64,000 nt of DNA. It comes from a virus. The notes under the pieces were generated by a model that searched no databases, had not been told where the DNA came from, and saw only the letters and a list, made by a program, of their open reading frames with translations. Positions 1-6,163 of the stretch are shown one piece after another. The stretch spans positions 36,770-100,769 of the IMG/VR virus record IMGVR_UViG_3300048672_000527, one strand, 5' to 3'. A program made the translations under genes and the position numbers. Numbering within the stretch: the first letter of the stretch is position 1; each line of letters begins with the position of its first letter.

Positions 1-173
1 AGCGTTTCAAACTCATTGTTAAAGAAGGAATGAAGCGTGGTTATAATTTCCAACACACAGATACACCAGTGTGTGATGTTGCTTCACACTGGTGGGGTGA
101 ATGGATACCAAGTGAAGCTGAAATTACCCGCAATGTAAACCGTATTAAAGAAAGAATGCCACTAAATGTTTGA
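1..173 (+). CDS. denV: Pyrimidine-dimer DNA glycosylase (DenV-like), C-terminal fragment
   Basis: The left edge cuts this gene; only the last 56 codons are present, read in frame from base 3 to the TGA at 171-173. The residues KEGMKRGYNFQHTDTP followed by GEWIPSEAEI line up, from memory, with the T4 endonuclease V C-terminal half (LKRGFNIKDT, GDYIPHEASI). T4 DenV is about 138 aa and incises UV-induced cyclobutane dimers in base excision repair. The catalytic N-terminal threonine and glutamate lie outside the window, so activity cannot be judged. The stop overlaps the next start (ATG at 166), which implies one operon. A different member of the Pyr_excise family is the main alternative. Confidence 0.75.
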   Translation, partial: RFKLIVKEGMKRGYNFQHTDTPVCDVASHWWGEWIPSEAEITRNVNRIKERMPLNV

Positions 174-537
174 TAGAGTCACAGTAAATCAATCCCCTGC
201 ATATCCACAGTATGTTAACGTCACGGAGAAACGGGCACCCACGGATGACTCGGTCCGACTCTTGAAAGAGTTCCGCCAAGCAGCAGAAAAGGATTTGGTA
301 AGTTCTCTGAAACTAGAGAACAATCTAATTAGTGCTACACTTCATGTTTATAAAGACCCGTTACAGTGGAAAGAACAGTATGTTGTTCTTACAAAAATCA
401 ATGGGAAGAACTTCAGAATCGAAGTCGAGCGAGACCCGTATCAGAAAGAAACATGGGAAGAAGTGGTCTTCAACCGCGTTGCAGAATACATCGCCGCAGA
501 ACTTCTAGGTAAAGCCGGTAAACTAAAAGAGTATTAA
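166..537 (+). CDS. Conserved phage protein of unknown function (123 aa)
   Basis: I do not recognise the family. The product is a soluble, charged protein with no signal peptide or membrane segment. Its middle (about residues 50-95, containing QWKEQYVVLTKINGKNFRIE) looks like alternating beta strands, followed by a helical C-terminus. The start overlaps the end of the DenV-like gene by 8 nt, so translation is probably coupled. It is the last gene before an early-type promoter at 538-565, so it belongs to the upstream transcription unit. Confidence 0.6.
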   Translation: MFDRVTVNQSPAYPQYVNVTEKRAPTDDSVRLLKEFRQAAEKDLVSSLKLENNLISATLHVYKDPLQWKEQYVVLTKINGKNFRIEVERDPYQKETWEEVVFNRVAEYIAAELLGKAGKLKEY

Positions 538-565
538 TTTACTTTTATCCAAGATGTGATATAAT
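538..565 (+). promoter_or_regulatory. Early/middle-type sigma70-like promoter with TGTGA-extended -10
   Basis: TTTACT (538-543) is followed by a 16-bp spacer and TATAAT (560-565); the spacer ends in TGTGA. The same design occurs at 3756-3784 and 60654-60681. Only 6 nt separate the -10 from the ATG at 572, so the predicted transcript starts at or next to the start codon. Confidence 0.65.
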
Positions 566-571
566 GTTAAT

Positions 572-793
572 ATGAAAAATATTGCTATATTGTTTTTGAT
601 TATTACTCTATCGGGTTGTGGTAAGCGAATCGATGAGGGTATTGTGATCATGACAAATGACCAAATCATCGAGACAACACGAAAATGTGAAGCTGCCGGA
701 CTCGATGGTGATGCCGAACGAAATCCGTTCGCTAATGGTGTTGTGAAAATTAATTGTGTCCCGAGAAAGCATGTGGAATATGATCGACGTTAA
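572..793 (+). CDS. Small phage lipoprotein (73 aa)
   Basis: The N-terminus MKNIAILFLIITLSGC is a textbook lipoprotein signal: short positive start, hydrophobic core and LSGC lipobox with Cys16. It should be exported and lipidated by the host and anchored in the inner or outer membrane. The mature part is about 57 aa with two further cysteines (about residues 38 and 62) that could pair. No known domain is recognised. Phage lipoproteins can act in superinfection exclusion or as outer spanins, but neither is shown here. The gene sits directly behind the 538-565 promoter, which suggests early expression, possibly from a leaderless mRNA. Confidence 0.7.
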   Translation: MKNIAILFLIITLSGCGKRIDEGIVIMTNDQIIETTRKCEAAGLDGDAERNPFANGVVKINCVPRKHVEYDRR

Positions 794-1037
794 ACAAATT
801 ACAGATGGTCGAATCCGTAGTATCGTTACGCGTACTCTCGATGACCACTTTCGTTCCACATATACACATCTAAATCTCGAAAAATACTCGGAGTATCTTG
901 TTCGCGAGACTGTTCTTGAATGTATTAAACAGATGGCATTCCCAGTAGATATGGAGAATCCATTTCATAAAACATTCGTAGAGAAACAATGGGATCACTT
1001 GGCTAAACGATTTAATTTACAAGAACATGGCAACTAA
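771..1037 (+). CDS. Conserved phage protein of unknown function (88 aa)
   Basis: The reading frame is open from a GTG at 756, but ATG at 771 (or 780) is the more likely start. It overlaps the end of the lipoprotein gene by about 20 nt and has a GAG-type ribosome site just upstream. The product is a predicted helical soluble protein beginning MWNMIDVKQ, with a basic patch (DGRIRSIVTRTL). I cannot assign a function. It overlaps the next gene by 11 nt. Confidence 0.55.
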   Translation: MWNMIDVKQITDGRIRSIVTRTLDDHFRSTYTHLNLEKYSEYLVRETVLECIKQMAFPVDMENPFHKTFVEKQWDHLAKRFNLQEHGN

Positions 1038-1227
1038 AAAAGTTTCACTTAGCATTGATGATATTTCAACTGCGTGTTGTAAATATGCTCAATCACAGGG
1101 TCTTGTTGATTTCACAGAGGGTGACTGGGCACTACAATTTAAAATTGGAATTACAAAGGATGATGATGGTAATGCTGTAGCAGAAATTGATGCAGCAGAA
1201 TTTGTACTGGAAATTAAAAATGACTGA
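1027..1227 (+). CDS. Small acidic protein of unknown function (66 aa)
   Basis: A short acidic protein starting at the ATG at 1027 and overlapping its neighbours on both sides (11 nt upstream, 8 nt into the RNA ligase gene). The composition suggests a small alpha/beta fold ending EFVLEIKND. No motif is recognised. Its position between two coupled genes supports it being real rather than a shadow frame. Confidence 0.55.
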   Translation: MATKKVSLSIDDISTACCKYAQSQGLVDFTEGDWALQFKIGITKDDDGNAVAEIDAAEFVLEIKND

Positions 1228-2302
1228 TATTACACGTAAACTAGCAACTATTCGCCGCATCGACAAAATCGAGCCCATCGAAGGTGCCGACAAAATCGTC
1301 AAGGCCACGGTTGGTGGTTGGCAACTTGTCACAGCTATCACTAATGGCTTTAAAGAAGGTGATCTTGTCATTTACCTAGAAATTGACTCTTGGGTACCGA
1401 CTGCAGTTGCTCCATTCTTGACTAAGCCCGGTCATACACCAAAGGTTTATAACGGTGTTGAGGGTGAAAAACTTCGCACAATTCGTTTACGCGGCCAAGT
1501 TTCTCAGGGTCTGCTGCTACCTATTCCAGCAGACTGGTCTTGTGATATGATTGATGGTGCAGCTCAGGAACTCGGTTATACTATCATTGGTGGCACGGTC
1601 ATTTACATGGAAGATGCCGATGTTACTGAACTACTTGGTATCCAGAAGTACGAAAAGCCCCTGTCCGCTGAATTAGCTGGTACAGCCCGCGGTAATTTTC
1701 CTTCTCGAATTCCAAAGACAGATCAAGAACGTATTCAGAATCTTGCCAAGGAAATGAACACTAAATTCCGTAATGTTGAGTGGGAAGTAACCGAAAAACT
1801 AGAAGGTTCTTCTATGACCGTCTATGTTTTAGATGGTGTATTCGGAGTCTGTTCTCGGAATCTTGACTTGGTTCGCAACGAAGAAAACACTTTCTGGAAA
1901 ACTGCTATCGATGAAAAGTTGGAAGAAAAACTTCTAGGTCTTGGTATTGATATTGCTATTCAAGGTGAGTTGATTGGTCCAGGAATTCAGGACAATATCT
2001 ATATGCTCTCCGAATACCAGTTCCGTGTATTTGATGTGATTGACATTCCAACACGTTCTTACTACGCACCAGCTCAACGTCGAAATTTGATTAAAGAACT
2101 ATGTCTCCAACATGCCCCGGTAATTCACACCAATTGGCTGCTGGATGCAGAAACCATGCAGGACATTATTAAAATGGCCGATGGTGAGTCTGTTGTTTGT
2201 GATAAACATGTGGCACGTGAGGGTATTGTTTTTAAGTCTATTGCCGGCACGATGTCGTTCAAGTCAATTTCACAGAAATATCTATTAAATTCTGTTGATT
2301 AA
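1220..2302 (+). CDS. RNA ligase, Rnl5/DRB0094-type
   Basis: This is a 360-aa ATP-dependent nucleotidyltransferase. The N-terminal third (about residues 1-110; RRIDKIEPIEGADKI, EGDLVIYLEIDS) matches the OB-like domain that precedes the ligase core in the Deinococcus RnlA (Rnl5) family. The core shows motif I as EKLEGSS (lysine nucleophile), motif III-like FRVFDV, motif IV EGIVFKS and motif V FKSISQKYL. Family members seal nicks between 3'-OH and 5'-phosphate ends on RNA-containing duplexes. In phage the likely role is repair of tRNA or other RNA cut by host anticodon nucleases, though no polynucleotide kinase is seen nearby. The ATG at 1220 was chosen over the upstream in-frame start at 1187 because the family begins at MTDITRKLATI. 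Its 3' end converges with a minus-strand homing gene. Confidence 0.88.
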   Translation: MTDITRKLATIRRIDKIEPIEGADKIVKATVGGWQLVTAITNGFKEGDLVIYLEIDSWVPTAVAPFLTKPGHTPKVYNGVEGEKLRTIRLRGQVSQGLLLPIPADWSCDMIDGAAQELGYTIIGGTVIYMEDADVTELLGIQKYEKPLSAELAGTARGNFPSRIPKTDQERIQNLAKEMNTKFRNVEWEVTEKLEGSSMTVYVLDGVFGVCSRNLDLVRNEENTFWKTAIDEKLEEKLLGLGIDIAIQGELIGPGIQDNIYMLSEYQFRVFDVIDIPTRSYYAPAQRRNLIKELCLQHAPVIHTNWLLDAETMQDIIKMADGESVVCDKHVAREGIVFKSIAGTMSFKSISQKYLLNSVD

Positions 2303-2883
2303 TCCACTTAGTAAAAACATTTACAGACATTTCCTTTTTATCACATAACCTACATATTCTATTTTTTGGTTTACCGCTTAGTGCTTTACTTATATTTTTT
2401 TTATGATTTTCTGTTTTTGATGAATTAAACCATGGGTCTCTTAATACCCAATTTAGATTTTGAATATTTTGATTTTCGCTCTAATGTCCATGACTCTTTT
2501 TGCGCGTTTATAATTGATTCACGTTTTTCTAGCCACATCTTTTTTAAAGATTCAGATATTTTTGCTTTTTGAACATCAGAAAATATATGTCCCCTGTGAC
2601 CAATTGGAGCGCCATCTAATCCGTTCTCGTTGATTAAATTTGCCCATTCTTCTGATTCAATTATATTATTTTGGTCTGAGAAATTTGTTGCAAAATTTAT
2701 TAAAGTTTTTTTGTCTGTGAATAAACAATACCAAACAGTTTCGATATTATTTCCGTGTATTTTAATATGATTTTGCCAATATTTCCCGGAACCTTGATAT
2801 TTTTCCGGGTATTTAGTTGTTTTTCCGAAATATTGTATTCCGGTAGTTCTGTGTTTCTTTATGTAAAGGTAGGTTGGTTGCAT
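2259..2883 (-). pseudogene. GIY-YIG/NUMOD3 homing endonuclease, frameshifted
   Basis: The intact minus-strand frame (2883 down to 2425, 152 aa) begins with MQPTYLYIKKH, then IQYFGKTTKYPEKYQGSGKY. This is the degenerate GIY-YIG signature shared with the genes at 11302 and 51851. It stops soon after KLGIKRPMV. Skipping one base near 2433 reopens a frame that runs to a TGA at 2259-2261. That frame encodes the expected tail: WFNSSKTENHKKNISKALSG (NUMOD3-like), then a CRLCDKKEMSVNVFTKW segment typical of such endonucleases. The gene is therefore split by a +1 indel, either real or a sequencing error. A late promoter and an AGGAG ribosome site remain intact upstream. The restored C-terminus would overlap the end of the RNA ligase gene on the opposite strand. 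Confidence 0.75.
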
Positions 2884-2901
2884 GTCTTTTTCTCCTATAA
2901 G

Positions 2902-2909
2902 TATTTATA
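2902..2909 (-). promoter_or_regulatory. T4-type late promoter (TATAAATA), minus strand
   Basis: TATTTATA on the plus strand reads TATAAATA on the minus strand, 18 bp upstream of the start codon of the homing endonuclease remnant. An AGGAG ribosome site lies between them. Confidence 0.65.
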
Positions 2910-2964
2910 GTTTTATAAAATCAACAATTTCTAATGTTTATCTTGAAAAGCAGAAGGATTAATC

Positions 2965-3201
2965 ATGACATTTGAAACATTTTCGATTATTCTGTATACA
3001 GTTTCGGCTATATTTTGTCTACTGGCATACGGAATTGATATGTATATTGATTGGAGAAGTGGTACTGATATTAAGTTGGGTGAATTCTACTATTGTCTAC
3101 TTTCATTTATACCACTGGTCAGTACTGTTATATTGATATCAGTAGTTTTTATGGCACTAAACAAAATTGGAAATAAAGTAGTAATCAAAGGCAAAAATTG
3201 A
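2965..3201 (+). CDS. Small two-helix membrane protein, paralog 1 (78 aa)
   Basis: Two hydrophobic segments (about residues 6-24 and 43-63) flank a short polar loop with WRSGTDIKLGEF. The C-terminus is basic (KVVIKGKN). The same layout is found in the products at 3313 and 3540: loop G-x-D-I/V-R/K, then SFIP-type start of helix two, then VIxKGK-type tail. This indicates tandem duplication. An AAGGA ribosome site precedes the ATG. Function is unknown; phage clusters of this kind often act on the host membrane, but nothing here proves that. Confidence 0.65.
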   Translation: MTFETFSIILYTVSAIFCLLAYGIDMYIDWRSGTDIKLGEFYYCLLSFIPLVSTVILISVVFMALNKIGNKVVIKGKN

Positions 3202-3311
3202 AATACTGGTCCAAATTTGAATACTTTTTGGTCATAGTCAATTTGTTGGCTTGGCCAACCAATGGTGTTCTTTTTTATCTAATTGTTCAACAAATTCAAC
3301 ACTTGAAATAA
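3198..3311 (+). CDS. Candidate 37-aa single-helix membrane peptide
   Basis: The 111-bp gap between two membrane protein genes holds one open frame. It starts at a TTG that overlaps the preceding stop (TTGA) and ends with TAA two bases before the next ATG. The peptide is aromatic and hydrophobic (FEYFLVIVNLLAWP, then VLFYLIVQQI) and could span the membrane once. Support is the exact packing between neighbours; the non-ATG start and short length keep confidence low. Confidence 0.35.
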   Translation: MKYWSKFEYFLVIVNLLAWPTNGVLFYLIVQQIQHLK

Positions 3312-3312
3312 T

Positions 3313-3543
3313 ATGTGGTTGCTTATTTTTTTCTATCTTTTACCACTCTGTATTACATGCTTTGTAACACTTAAGTTTCTTCGTGATGAACTTCGAGAAG
3401 GCTATGATATTAGATTACAAGATATCAGCGTTTTAATTTTGGCATTTGTCCCAATTCTAAATGTACTAACTCTAGTTGTAATAATTTCAATGTTGTTTGA
3501 TGATAATCCCGTTATCATCAGAAGTAAAGGTAAAACAGAATGA
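3313..3543 (+). CDS. Small two-helix membrane protein, paralog 2 (76 aa)
   Basis: Helix one (about residues 2-20), loop with REGYDIRLQDI, helix two (AFVPILNVLTLVVIISML) and tail VIIRSKGK repeat the plan of the genes at 2965 and 3540. Its stop overlaps the next start as ATGA, so the two are translationally coupled. It resembles paralog 3 most closely. Role unknown. Confidence 0.65.
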   Translation: MWLLIFFYLLPLCITCFVTLKFLRDELREGYDIRLQDISVLILAFVPILNVLTLVVIISMLFDDNPVIIRSKGKTE

Positions 3544-3755
3544 TTTATTTCTATTTTCTGCCGATGCTAGCTCTTCTGTTATTATTTGGTTTTGTTCTGT
3601 TTTTCGAGTGGTGGAACGGTAATCCAGTCCGAACAACTGATATTGGAGTTATTGTTTCTTCATTTATCCCTGTCGTTAATATCTTTATTCTTATGTTTAT
3701 GCTTATCGAGATTGCGAAATCCGATAAAGTTATTTTCAAAGGCCGCGGAAAATAA
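3540..3755 (+). CDS. Small two-helix membrane protein, paralog 3 (71 aa)
   Basis: Helix one (about residues 3-23), loop NGNPVRTTDIG, helix two beginning SFIPVVNIF and tail KVIFKGRGK. It is the third member of the tandem family and overlaps paralog 2 by 4 nt (ATGA). An early-type promoter begins directly at its stop codon, so it ends the transcription unit. Role unknown. Confidence 0.65.
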   Translation: MIYFYFLPMLALLLLFGFVLFFEWWNGNPVRTTDIGVIVSSFIPVVNIFILMFMLIEIAKSDKVIFKGRGK

Positions 3756-3784
3756 TTTACTCATCTAGTAAAGTGTGTTATAAT
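3756..3784 (+). promoter_or_regulatory. Early/middle-type promoter with TGTGT-extended -10
   Basis: TTTACT (3756-3761), 17-bp spacer ending TGTGT, then TATAAT (3779-3784). As at 538-565, exactly 6 nt separate the -10 from the likely start codon (ATG 3791), which predicts a leaderless mRNA leading into gp33, gp59 and gp32. Confidence 0.65.
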
Positions 3785-3790
3785 CAAACT

Positions 3791-4060
3791 ATGAATATTA
3801 AAGAAACTGATAACCTAATCCTCGCAAATCGTGGGAACAATAAAGTTCTCGACGGTGTTATTGAAACCGCAAACAAAATCAAAACACGTATTGATTGGGA
3901 AATGGATAAGTTCCTCCGAGATCACGTAAAGGGTATTGAAGGTATTAAGAAATTAGAGGTAAACACTGCCAGCCCTCTATACCGTTACTATAATCACAAA
4001 ATCCGTCAATACGGCGACTGTGAACGTATTATCCGCGTAGCTACAGCATTCAAAGTATGA
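3791..4060 (+). CDS. Phage protein of unknown function (89 aa)
   Basis: The frame is open from 3773, but that upstream start lies inside the promoter -10 region, so ATG 3791 (MNIKETDN) is chosen. The product is helical, charged and soluble, with no recognised domain. It is the first gene behind the 3756-3784 promoter and overlaps the next gene by 4 nt (ATGA). Its place at the head of the gp33-gp59-gp32 unit suggests a replication- or transcription-time role, but that is inference from position only. Confidence 0.6.
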   Translation: MNIKETDNLILANRGNNKVLDGVIETANKIKTRIDWEMDKFLRDHVKGIEGIKKLEVNTASPLYRYYNHKIRQYGDCERIIRVATAFKV

Positions 4061-4257
4061 TTGAAACACAAAGATACACAACAGAAGAAGCATTGCGATT
4101 AGCATTCAAAACAGACCGATATACAATTGGTAATATCGCTAATGCGGATATTAATGATGTTATTAGTGTATCCGTATCATTCGATGTTAAGGTTCCAGCC
4201 AAATACGCCAAAGCAATTCTAAAAGATTATATTAATGAACAAATTCACAACCCTTGA
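4057..4257 (+). CDS. Phage protein of unknown function (66 aa)
   Basis: A small soluble protein coupled by ATGA overlap to the gene before it; it overlaps gp33 by 23 nt. The pattern helix (TTEEALRLAF), strand (VISVSVSFDVKV), helix (KYAKAILKDYI) suggests a small alpha/beta fold. No family recognised. Confidence 0.6.
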   Translation: MIETQRYTTEEALRLAFKTDRYTIGNIANADINDVISVSVSFDVKVPAKYAKAILKDYINEQIHNP

Positions 4258-4516
4258 TGATGATGAAGTACTGTCTGCCACTACATCTGATAAAATTTTA
4301 TTCCGTAGTGCAAATGAATTTAGCATGTTCATTATCAACACAGCGAACAAGAACTTTGAAACCCTAACGGCCACTATTCTCTCGTACTGTGATGAACGAG
4401 ACATCGATCCAGAAAATATTGCCAAATTAATCAGCAAGAATCTAAAAGAGCGAATTGCTCTCGAAATGGAAGAAGCCGGTTTGATGCGCCGAGAATCATC
4501 GGGATCATTTGAATGA
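4235..4516 (+). CDS. 33: Late transcription coactivator, gp33-like
   Basis: This 93-aa helical protein sits directly before gp59 and gp32, as gene 33 does in T4. The segment EFSMFIINTANKNFETLTAT, followed by DERDIDPENIAKLISKNLKE, follows the T4 gp33 pattern (a methionine-containing helix, then an acidic helix ending in a PE-x-x-AK-like stretch). In T4, gp33 binds the RNA polymerase beta-flap and links it to the gp45 sliding clamp, enabling enhanced gp55-dependent late transcription. The C-terminus here (SSGSFE) is shorter than the hydrophobic-acidic clamp-binding tail of T4 gp33, so clamp contact may differ. gp55 is encoded at 60699. Confidence 0.72.
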   Translation: MNKFTTLDDDEVLSATTSDKILFRSANEFSMFIINTANKNFETLTATILSYCDERDIDPENIAKLISKNLKERIALEMEEAGLMRRESSGSFE

Positions 4517-4517
4517 A

Positions 4518-5075
4518 ATGCTTGATCCAATTAAATGTCTAAAACTTTATATGGCGTGCAAGCTGCACTTTACAACAAAGTACGACTTATTTAAAAACGA
4601 GGGTAGAGTACCAGGTATTAATTCTGATGCTCTTAATAAAAATGGTGCTCGTAAACACCTGATAATGAGACTCGCAGAGTCTATTGGTTCGTATAGAGAA
4701 TTAGTGAATTATTTTGTGGCATCTTATGCTTATGCTGATAACGGTGCTCTTTATAATGTGATGGAAGCCGACGAGAATTATCGGCTTTGGAATAAAAATA
4801 AGATGTCAACCACTCAGATTATTGTAGATGATTTGTACGGTTTAAACATCAAAGAGATTATTATGGGTGATGAACCAACTATATTCCGTAAGGTTGTGGG
4901 TGGTGAAATTCACATTGAGAGTGCGGTTGCACTGAATCAAATACTTCACTTTGTCGGAGAAGATTATTTCGTATTTAGTAAAATCGCGAATAAAATAGTC
5001 AAGTTGGACAGATTTGTTAAGTTTGACAAGGAAAAGGTATGTACAGAATTGGAGTTGAATCTTGAAACCGCGTAA
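4518..5075 (+). CDS. 59: Helicase loader, gp59-like
   Basis: The 185-aa product begins MLDPIKCLKLYMACKLHFTT. This resembles the T4 gp59 N-terminal part (KSVYKLYLMIKQHMNGKYD), and the gene lies between gp33 and gp32 as in T4. gp59 loads the gp41 helicase onto gp32-coated single strands at forks and D-loops. The frame is open from a TTG at 4509; ATG 4518 was chosen because it begins the conserved region. The second half (from about residue 95) is probably the C-terminal helical domain. Sequence similarity is modest, so synteny carries part of the call. Confidence 0.75.
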   Translation: MLDPIKCLKLYMACKLHFTTKYDLFKNEGRVPGINSDALNKNGARKHLIMRLAESIGSYRELVNYFVASYAYADNGALYNVMEADENYRLWNKNKMSTTQIIVDDLYGLNIKEIIMGDEPTIFRKVVGGEIHIESAVALNQILHFVGEDYFVFSKIANKIVKLDRFVKFDKEKVCTELELNLETA

Positions 5076-5244
5076 GAATGAGTATGATCGAGCCGACCGA
5101 AAGGCAAGGGTTGCTCAGAAAAATATTTTACGAGAAAAGAGATTTGCAGTTTCAAATATGCTAAATACTTTGTCAGATGATGAGTTTGACACAAAAGACT
5201 ATTACACTAAACCAGGCCTTGTGCCACTTAAAAGGAAAAACTAA
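5062..5244 (+). CDS. Small basic protein between gp59 and gp32 (60 aa)
   Basis: The only plausible start is TTG at 5062. It has a well-placed ribosome site (GGAG at 5051-5054, 7-nt spacer) and overlaps the gp59 stop by 14 nt. The N-terminal half is rich in Arg and Lys (EYDRADRKARVAQK) and likely helical, so nucleic-acid binding is possible but unproven. It ends one base before the gp32 start. Confidence 0.55.
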   Translation: MKPRKNEYDRADRKARVAQKNILREKRFAVSNMLNTLSDDEFDTKDYYTKPGLVPLKRKN

Positions 5245-5245
5245 A

Positions 5246-6163
5246 ATGACAATTACTTTAGACTCTCTGAAGAAATCTCGCAACCTAGACTTTGGTAATA
5301 TTACCAAGGCTCTGTCTAAATCAAACGAAGCATCATTCAAGAAAGATGATGACAACTACTTCAAACTGACCCGTGACAAGGCAGGCAATGGAAGTGCAGT
5401 AATTCGTTTTCTCCCAGCTGCTCCAGGTGATGAACTTCCATGGGTTCAGGTATATACTCGCGCTTTCAAAGGACCTACAGGTCGTTGGTACATAGAGAAC
5501 TGCCGTTCTACCATTGGTGAGGATGATCCAGTAAACGATTCTAACCGTATTCTATACAACTCCGGAAACGAGAAGGATAAGGAAATTGCGAAGGAGCGCA
5601 AGCGTAAGCTGGAATACCATGCGAACATTTTGGTTATTTCTGACCCAGGCAATCGTGCAAACGAAGGTAAGGTCATGCAATTTAAGTTCGGTAAGAAAAT
5701 CTGGGAAAAGATCAAGGATAAGCTGGAACCATCCTTTGAAGATGAACAACCAGTAAACGTCTTCGACCTTTGGGAAGGTGCCAACTTCAAGCTGCGTATT
5801 CGCCAGTACGAGGGTTATGGTAACTACGACCAGAGTACATTTGAGTCCCCAAGTGCCGTTGCTGAAACCGACGAAGAAATTCTCGAAATCGTTAATAAGC
5901 AAAAGCCTTTGAGTCCGCTACTTGATCCTAAGAACTTCAAGTCGTACGCTGATCTTAAGAAGAAGTTTGAGAGTGTTATCTCCGCTTCTACTGAAGCTGC
6001 CCGTAAGGCAGAACAGGAGATGGAAGATGCCCCAGTTCGTGAGTCAGCTGCTAAACCTGTAAAGGAAGCAAAGGCTCCTGCTAAGGCAAAGGTTGAAAAG
6101 ACAGCATCTCCAGATATGGAAGACGAAGATGATTCCGCATTCTTTGCGGCTATCGCTGACTAA
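5246..6163 (+). CDS. 32: Single-stranded DNA-binding protein gp32
   Basis: A 305-aa protein with the T4 gp32 layout. It has a basic N-terminal cooperativity region (SLKKSRNLD), an OB-fold core containing YHANILVISDPGNRANEGKV then KFGKKIWEKI, and a WEGANFKLRI strand. An Ala/Lys-rich linker leads to an acidic tail (PDMEDEDDSAFF) that recruits partner proteins in T4. It coats single-stranded DNA in replication, recombination and repair and works with gp59, UvsY and gp46/47, all encoded in this window. ATG 5246 was preferred to the frame start at 5177, which would overlap the previous gene. Only one cysteine (C86) is present, so the zinc site of T4 gp32 appears lost. A strong hairpin lies just beyond the stop. 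Confidence 0.92.
   Translation: MTITLDSLKKSRNLDFGNITKALSKSNEASFKKDDDNYFKLTRDKAGNGSAVIRFLPAAPGDELPWVQVYTRAFKGPTGRWYIENCRSTIGEDDPVNDSNRILYNSGNEKDKEIAKERKRKLEYHANILVISDPGNRANEGKVMQFKFGKKIWEKIKDKLEPSFEDEQPVNVFDLWEGANFKLRIRQYEGYGNYDQSTFESPSAVAETDEEILEIVNKQKPLSPLLDPKNFKSYADLKKKFESVISASTEAARKAEQEMEDAPVRESAAKPVKEAKAPAKAKVEKTASPDMEDEDDSAFFAAIAD

Noticed and set aside
5177-5245. Upstream start for gp32 adding 23 residues
   Set aside because: It would overlap the preceding small gene out of frame, and the conserved gp32 N-terminus begins at ATG 5246.
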